Source of the DNA: Nymphalis io | Taxonomy: Eukaryota; Arthropoda; Insecta; Lepidoptera; Nymphalidae | Reading direction: 5' to 3' | DNA: 64,000 nucleotides | NCBI RefSeq assembly: GCF_905147045.1 | Contig: NC_065888.1 | Location: 2,857,001-2,921,000, forward strand | Shown: positions 57,357-64,000 of the stretch, piece after piece | Position numbering within the stretch: the first letter of the stretch is position 1 | Layout of the letters: every line of letters begins with the position of its first letter | Notes under the pieces: generated by a model | Database searches by the model: none | What the model was told of the DNA's origin: nothing | What the model saw: the letters and a program-made list of their open reading frames with translations, nothing else | Translations under genes and position numbers: made by a program

Positions 57357-57861
57357 GCGCACATAATATATAATTCCTATATCTATATTATCTATATATT
57401 AGAACTCTTTATTATTATAATATCAAGAATATAATACTGAACTTTAGTATTTTTTAATGTTTCTTAAATATTACTATAAATGTTAACATTCAAATATACT
57501 CGATTAATATTAACGTAATGTTTAATTTTAATTAATTCTTTTACATAAAATATGTATTTTCCCGTATAACAAAGGATCTGTTAATATTTAATGTGCTTAA
57601 AAAGCTCTGTAACTGAAGAGTAACTATATTAAAAGTTGGGTGAAATTGTACGCGTTGTCGTACAGATTTTGTTGGTCAAAGCTGTGTCAGCGTACTCGTA
57701 TCGAGGAAGGTGAGACCAAAAAATATAAAAGCAAATATTTCATTTCATTATTTTAAAATTTAATTATATTATATACATGAATAAAATATTTCTTTATTGA
57801 TATAAAACAAAAATTTTAAGACATTAGTAGCTTAGTACGGTTTGCTTGGCCCCAGAAACAA
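57357..57861. other. AT-rich spacer with possible exon-like end
   Basis: No gene is called. At about 57640-57712 a GC-richer segment ends GAGGAAG followed by GTGAGA, a good donor-like sequence, but no acceptor or protein family is apparent. Confidence 0.35.
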
Positions 57862-57985
57862 TGGTGAGCAGGAGCGTGAGGAGAATGCCTCCGCTGACCC
57901 ACTCCGTCGAAAAATACCTATGCACCCCTCCTCCCTCCGCAGTATGCGTCACTGAGGCTAGGTTGGTCCTGTGTACCGTAGTGTA
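57862..57985 (+). mobile_element. R1-like LINE fragment
   Basis: GAGCAGGAGCGTGAGGAGAA, CCACTCCGTCGAAAAATACC, CCTCCTCCCTCCGCAGTATG and GTCACTGAGGCTAGG align with 16600-16720 of the R1-like element at 16352, including the CTCCCTCCGC end of its ORF. Confidence 0.75.
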
Positions 57986-58849
57986 CATTGATTCATTAAT
58001 GTAAGCTCAGTAGAGTAGACAGTAACAAAAATAAAATAAAAATACAGAAAATGTAACTAATAAAACTTAACAAATAAAGCTCTCACACTACTATTAGTTC
58101 AGTGATTTCGTAAAATTAAAGCTATTGAGGATTTGACATGTAGAATACTATATATGTATGCATATATTAAAAAAAATGTGTGTGTGCAAATTCGACACGA
58201 TTGGAATTTATATTTTATATAGTAAAATATCATTTAGTTATAAAATAGCATGTAAGAAGTTATTTCATATCCTAATAAAACATCCTAATAATAATGATAT
58301 AAGAAAATTATTAATCTTTCTTTGGGATTTGTGAGATTGAACTTTACGGTTGTTTTCATGTGCAACGTTTATACATGTAACGATTCTGTGAAACGATTCT
58401 GATACAAAAGTTTTCTCTTCTGTTACGCACTAAATTGCAACCGATTTAATTTTTTTTTGTTCAATTTTTGAGACCAATATTACATATTTTCATATTATGG
58501 ATACATTCAAATTTATGGAATTTTGTTAATCTTTATTAATGCTTGTAATTGCTTCTATAAGCGGAAATAAATAAATGAATCAAATGAATTAACGATTCAT
58601 TCGATTTTATGGAAACAAATTTACATGTAATTTGCGTTGTATGTAAATTAGTAATTATAACTTTTCAAATATTAAGTTTCTAAACAACTTTGCAAATTGG
58701 TACTTGGCAAAAGTACACGAATTATTATATTTTATAATTGCGTTGATATAATTTTTTACTGCTCTTTTATTAATTTTATAATAAGGTAACTTGAGAAATA
58801 TGTTTCTTTAATTTAAAATTGTTAAATACTTTCATGTATATGTATTTAC
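57986..58849. other. AT-rich spacer
   Basis: No gene or repeat copy was recognised. Confidence 0.5.
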
Positions 58850-59178
58850 TGGTGGTAGAGCTTTGTGCAAGCTCGACTAGGTAGGTACCACCCACTCCTC
58901 AGATATTCTACCGTAAAACAGCAGTACTTGGTATTGTTGTGTTCAGGTTTGAAGGATGAGTGAGCCAGTGTAATTACAGGCACAAGGGACATAGCATCTT
59001 AGTTCCCAAGGTTGGTCACCAACCTTGGGATAACCTCTTAGTTCCCAAGGTTGGTGACGCATTGGCAATGTAAGCGATGGTCAACATTTCTTACAATGCC
59101 AATATCTCTGGGCGTTGGTGACCACTTACCATCAGGTGACTCATATGCTCGTCCGCCTTCCTATTCTATAAAAAAAAA
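58850..59178 (+). repeat. SINE C copy with an internal inverted duplication
   Basis: It is full length from TGGTGGTAGAGCTTTGTGCA to TTCCTATTCTATAAAA. At about 59001-59055 the CTTAGTTCCCAAGGTTGGT segment occurs twice, with the reverse ACCAACCTTGGGA between. TATTTACT flanks the copy at 58843-58850 and 59187-59194. Confidence 0.9.
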
Positions 59179-59567
59179 TTAATTGATATTTACTTCATTA
59201 AAATATATAGGAGGAAGTGATGATATGTAGTCAACGTCAGGGGATTGCTTACGCACTCTACCATTACGCGCCGACGGTTGGCCCACCTAAGGGCCCTCCA
59301 TTAATGTGGTCACCACCATATATACAACGATATATATATAACAATATATACTAAGTATTTCTGTTTGGTGGTAGAATCTGATGTGATGATTGATGATAAT
59401 TTATTAAATCGTAAAGTTTGCTTTATTGATTCTTTAATATAATTTATCTTAATCGTAAGGGTAGCAAAACTATTGGATTTTTCACTGCATTTTGTGTTGC
59501 AACTATGTAATAATACATAAAAATTTTTGTAGTGTTGGCATTCTTTTTCTTTTACGTGTTTCGGCGG

Positions 59568-59826
59568 ACGAATAAATTGGCCACCATGGTAAGTTATCAC
59601 CGCCAATAAATATTGGAACTCGTAGAAATACTAACCATTCCTTACATTGCCTAAAACGCCAACAAATTTGGAAAATAAGAAGGCCCCTGTACCTGTGATT
59701 ACACTGCTCACTAACCCTTCCAAATGGAACACAACAATACTAAGTATTTATGTTTGGCGGTAGAATATCTGGTGAGTGGATGATACCTACCCGGACGGAC
59801 TTGCACGAAGCCCTATCACCAAGTAA
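59568..59826 (-). repeat. SINE C copy, diverged
   Basis: Reverse order CGGCGGACGAATAAATTGGC, TGGTAAGTTATCACCGCC, CCTTACATTGCCTAAAACGC, GGTAGAATATCTGGTGAGTG, TTGCACGAAGCCCTATCACC. Confidence 0.85.
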
Positions 59827-60852
59827 AATAAGTATTCATGCAGGGATATTTTAAGTCACTTTTTCATTTAAAAAAAATAATTAAAAATGTGGAATGCTTT
59901 TAATTTTAACGACTTCAAAGTTGACAAGACGTGGGTAGATAAAAATTTAATTCATTTAATGAATCCTACTTTTGACCTGTCTTTCCCAGACCGATAGATC
60001 CATTATCCCGCATCCCGGAATAAATAACACATGAGACCAAAACATTCAATATTAATAATAATAAATGAATAGCCTAATATTTTGATGATATTCGAGGAAT
60101 GTTGACGTCGATCATAAAAATAAAATTATTCGATAAAATCTGTAATACTCCCCGTAACCTCTAGAATATTGAGTTGTAAAACAAGAAACGGTAAATCTAA
60201 AAAAACCAGATTACATTCATTTTTTACGGTCTGTGATGATCGCTTTATGATTATTTGAACGTTATTAAGATGGTGTAAAATTTAAAAGCCTATTTGTAGA
60301 AAAGTAATCTCGTGATATTTTTCATGTATATTTAAAAGGTCATATTATTTTTCTTATTAACTTTTTAATGTGATTTTATATTTTATTTATATTTAAAAAT
60401 CGTTTGGAATGTATATATGTTATAATATAGAATAGGTTCGTTAATGATGTAAATATGTATATATACATTAGACCCTTTTATCTATTTTATTTCCTATCGA
60501 CTTTACCGTGACATCAAAGCGACAAGATAATTTATCATCTTATGTCTAAAGCAACAACCAAACATGAGTTTGGTTAAACGACTCAATTGGTATGTTATTG
60601 CGAAAAAGTCCTGCTTTCTTCAAAGATACAATTGATGTCTAAAGATCTGAGAAGAATCTGGATGTTTTTTTTATGACTCTGATATTGGAATTTCAATGTT
60701 TTCTAAATCTTTTGAAAGAAGCGCATGGATTTAAAAAAAAAAACTAGTTTTTTTTTCAATTACATTTATCGCAAAACTTTGTTTATTGCAAATTGACGAG
60801 TTATTGTTTTTAATGATATTATTTGTTCGTATGGAAAATAGCGATTATTGAA
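59827..60852. other. AT-rich spacer
   Basis: No gene or repeat copy was recognised. Confidence 0.5.
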
Positions 60853-61128
60853 TAGGTAGGCAGACGAGCAAATATGCCACCTGATGGTAAGTTATGACGA
60901 ACGCCCATAGACATTGGCATTGTAAGAAATATTAACCATCGCTTACATCGCCAATGCGCCACCAACCATAGAAACTAAGATGTTATGTCCCTTGTGCCAA
61001 ATAATTACACTGGCTCACTCACCCTTCAAACCGAAACACAACATTACCAAATTTTGATGTTTTGCGGTAGAATATCTGATAAGTGGATGGTACCTACCCA
61101 GACGAGATTGCACAAAGGTACCAGTAGA
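60853..61128 (-). repeat. SINE C copy, near full length
   Basis: Reverse copy with GCCACCTGATGGTAAGTTAT, AAGATGTTATGTCCCTTGTG, TCACTCACCCTTCAAACCG and GAATATCTGATAAGTGGATG. Confidence 0.9.
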
Positions 61129-62053
61129 GTATGATATTATTTTATCGTATATTATCATCATTTTAAAGTTAAACCGTCTATTCGAACACGGACCAATCAG
61201 AAACGTATCCTCTTAAAGTTTATGCTTGTAAGGTTATAACCGCTATGCAAACTCTAGCATATATTGTCATTGTCGCCTTTAGCGACAGGCCACGAATTTT
61301 ACACTTAACTTTTCGCAGGCGAAGTCACGTTGGCTTGTTCTTTTATGATTCTAGTTTAGTTCTAGATGACAAAAAAGCGACGATTCAGTATTCCTTAATT
61401 TTTATTATAAAAATTATATACGACATCTTCTTTGTGGATAATTAATTAGTACTAAATATCCGTATAAAAGCGTAAATATTGAGTTTCATAGCAGTTCACT
61501 TCTCTCTATTCTAGCTGTCACAATACATTCGATGTTTTGTTTTTTTTTTGAAACCAAAGAACATATATTAATTTTAAATTTTGACATTATCATCAATTTT
61601 GATAATGACTATTAGTTTAAAGACAAAATTTTCATAAACTTTACCTAAGCCAATTAAATGCCACCGAGTGCCGGCTCAGAGCTCTTTGAAGAGTATCAAC
61701 GTAAAATTATGTATATTTATTCAATAAGGTCTCGAAAAATATTCGCCTACATTACGCGCGAAAAAAAATGATGCGATTTGCCCTTTTTTTCTCTTATTCC
61801 TCTTTCCATATTTTTAACCTCGATAAATGTTATTCTCGAATGTTATAACATTTTTTTGAATACTGAATTCAATAACAGATTTTTTTCATTTAATTCCATT
61901 GTTCAAAATTTAAATAACATTTTATATTAATGATCATGTATGATGATAACCAGGCACTAGTTTTTTTCATTATTATATATATATTTCTTCCACATGGGAG
62001 AATATCATACTCGATGCTGTAGAAGTCTATTCGATATTAATTTTGAGGACGTG
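61129..62053. other. AT-rich spacer
   Basis: No gene is supported. The plus ORF at 61245-61445 has a hydrophobic start but no recognised family motif or splice context. Confidence 0.45.
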
Positions 62054-62109
62054 GTCACTCTCATAATCAGATGGGACGGCAAATCCGACACGATGGAAAA
62101 CAGTTCAGT
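62054..62109 (-). repeat. Small SINE A fragment
   Basis: ACTCTCATAATCAGATGGGA and CGGCAAATCCGACACGATGG match the family centre on the minus strand. Confidence 0.75.
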
Positions 62110-62680
62110 GTATCCTACGCTCACAATCATGTCACAGATCATGCTAAATCCACTTGAGTGGTATTAACATTGTATGTACGTATTTGATGAAATATTTCTT
62201 TGATTGAAAATTACGCACTATATCGGGTAGTTGACAATGATTATTGGGCGGTTTGACAAAGCTCAACGTTCACGTTAAGTGGTAAATGCGCTTTGCATGC
62301 ATTAGGCTTCTATGCGCTTGAATTGACATTAGAACTAGTATTTAAGTCTATTATTAAAGTCCCTTTGGCTTCGACTTTCCAGCCTTGACTGATTGTATCC
62401 TGGACTTTGATAATTATTGTTATTGATGTGGCTTTGGCTGTGTTAACCATTGGACTACGGTCTAATTTATTGAGTTATTGATGAGACTTTAGTTTGCTTA
62501 ATTCCCGAAACATCGACTGTGTTACCTACAAAACTGTAGTCCTATGCTTATATTAATTAAAAAAATACAAGCCTACTGTAAAATTTTATGTCCCAAACCG
62601 ATAAAAAATTTATACAGTCGGCATCTATAATTGGTGATGACTGGAGGAACACTTTCAAAATTTGTAATAATATATAATAC
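62110..62680. other. Unique spacer, slightly GC-elevated
   Basis: 62270-62340 contains GCGCTTTGCATGCATTAGGC with GCGC at both sides, and 62370-62540 is mixed composition. No gene or repeat is identified. Confidence 0.4.
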
Positions 62681-62746
62681 AGTAACAGTAACAGCCTGTT
62701 AATATCCTATGCTGGGCTAAGGCCTCCTCTCCCTTTTGAGAAGAAA
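62681..62746 (-). repeat. SINE B tail fragment
   Basis: CAGTAACAGTAACAGCCTGT, GCTGGGCTAAGGCCTCCTCT and CCCTTTTGAGAAGAA are the 3' end of the family on the minus strand. Confidence 0.88.
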
Positions 62747-64000
62747 TAAAATATATAATAAGCTAAAAAAAAATACCAAGATCTCATAAAATGCTTAATT
62801 TTCTAAAGCCATACATACATATATATTGTCGATTGCATTTCTTTATTCGTATCTCTTTTCTTTATTGTAAGTCGAAAAGAAACAAGCAATTGAATGCAGC
62901 TTCTAATCTCCATACGTAAAACTGGTACGATATTGTTTTGTGAGACTGTTAATACATAAATGCATACAGAGTTTACTTTCTGCAAAGCAGAGCATTCACC
63001 TCAACATTGATATTTGACGGTTTTGCTAAACATTATAGATGTGGTGATTATATTTCGTTTTTTATATAATCTTTTAAGTCTGTGGTGTTCAATAATACAA
63101 TATCTATATATAATTAGGCAAAGACAATAGTTTTACCTTTTTTCTTCTCTGATTCACAACCGATTTTTTTTGTTTGGTACTTATTGACGAGCTTTAATGT
63201 TATCAGTCAAAAATCTTTGGAAAAAAATGTAGAAACAAAATATATTCTTCAGATGTTCAACGACGATAATGTTCGAGTTTTTAATTAGTAGAATAAAATT
63301 TTCATTGTGACCTACTTTGTGACATCCATACAGTTGAATTTTGTTTTGTCTCGTACATATATACGTATATATAAAACTTAGAATGTGATATTTAATTAAT
63401 AAAAATGGAATATGAACAAGAATAAGTTTAAAAGAAACTGACGTAAATGTTTTTTTTTCTATAAACTTTTGAAAAGGCCAGTTTTCCATTAATTTCATAA
63501 GCTTATAATTTTACTCTATGTACATTTAAAAGTTCACAAAGTCATGTTTGCAACTAAATTCCATATTGAAATGAATATAATTAGTATTCAAGATATTAGA
63601 GGAGACGATGTTATTGAAACTTGTTTAGTCACAGATACAAACCGTAATAACCGAGTAAATATTATACGATTGGAACAAATATTATACTACATAAATTTGT
63701 CTATTTCAATTCGTGCTCAGCTATAAAATAAAACGACAAGAAAATTCATATGTCTAAACATGAAGCTAAGCATTTTTCTTAATTGCACACCGTTGTAATT
63801 TGACTTTGATTGATAGTTTTACTATTTATTTAAATGTGAATATAATAATTCTCTTAAGTCTTATAAATTGATAAATCAAATCTTCAATGTATAGCTTAGT
63901 CTATTTATAATCTATAAATCTCTTATCTAGTAACAATAGGCATGAGATCGCTTTATACATGCTATTGACATTGGTACAAATCACTCGAGTAATTAAATTT
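62747..64000. other. AT-rich stretch at the window end
   Basis: No gene is supported. Short ORFs (63181-63498 minus, 63544-63726 plus) have no recognised motifs and ordinary AT-rich composition. Confidence 0.45.

Noticed and set aside
1..64000. CRISPR arrays, prophage, bacterial operons, rRNA
   Set aside because: No regularly spaced identical repeats, no Shine-Dalgarno-linked gene runs and no rRNA sequence were found. The window is eukaryotic throughout.

Overview
The window looks like nuclear DNA of a lepidopteran, probably a butterfly. It is very AT-rich, has one long-intron neural immunoglobulin gene, and is crowded with tRNA-derived SINEs and non-LTR retrotransposons (RTE, CR1/Jockey-like and R1-like) of types common in moths and butterflies. 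No bacterial operons, CRISPR arrays, rRNA genes or convincing free-standing tRNA genes are visible. The order-level placement is inference from repeat content and protein style.

Region 1 (1-7.5 kb) is repeat-bearing DNA upstream of, or in the first intron of, the only clear host gene. Region 2 (7,519-22,679, plus strand) holds seven exons of a DIP/lachesin-type cell-surface protein with three Ig domains. All splice phases fit, and 386 codons run to a stop behind an acidic linker and a GPI-type hydrophobic tail. The signal-peptide exon was not found. The introns carry a 5'-truncated R1-like element with a 16-bp target-site duplication, a CR1-like LINE 3' fragment, and several SINEs.

Region 3 (22.8-27.9 kb) is intergenic, with a promoter-like patch near 24.6 kb and an unrecognised 93-codon ORF. 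Region 4 (27,997-31,160, minus strand) is an apparently intact RTE-clade LINE with one 988-codon endonuclease/reverse transcriptase ORF and candidate 17-bp target-site duplications. Region 5 (31.8-40 kb) holds a SINE split by a 5'-truncated LINE tail, a degenerate repeat patch near 35.3 kb, and a near full-length CR1-like LINE (36,085-39,765, minus strand) broken by one frameshift and one nonsense codon. Region 6 (40-64 kb) is mostly AT-rich intergenic DNA sprinkled with SINE copies, a decayed LINE C-terminus at 43.1-43.7 kb, and small unexplained repeats.

The SINEs fall into four recurrent groups, named A to D here for convenience. A, B and D have tRNA-like heads; C is poly(A)-tailed. The B tail resembles the 3' end of the RTE element, and the C tail carries the same 3' hairpin as the CR1-like LINE. 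The window therefore seems to show two autonomous elements beside the short elements they probably mobilise. No unmistakably new biological system is visible; the most informative features are these LINE/SINE pairings, a SINE dimer inside a single target-site duplication, and a promoter-like 5' module shared by two different LINE types.
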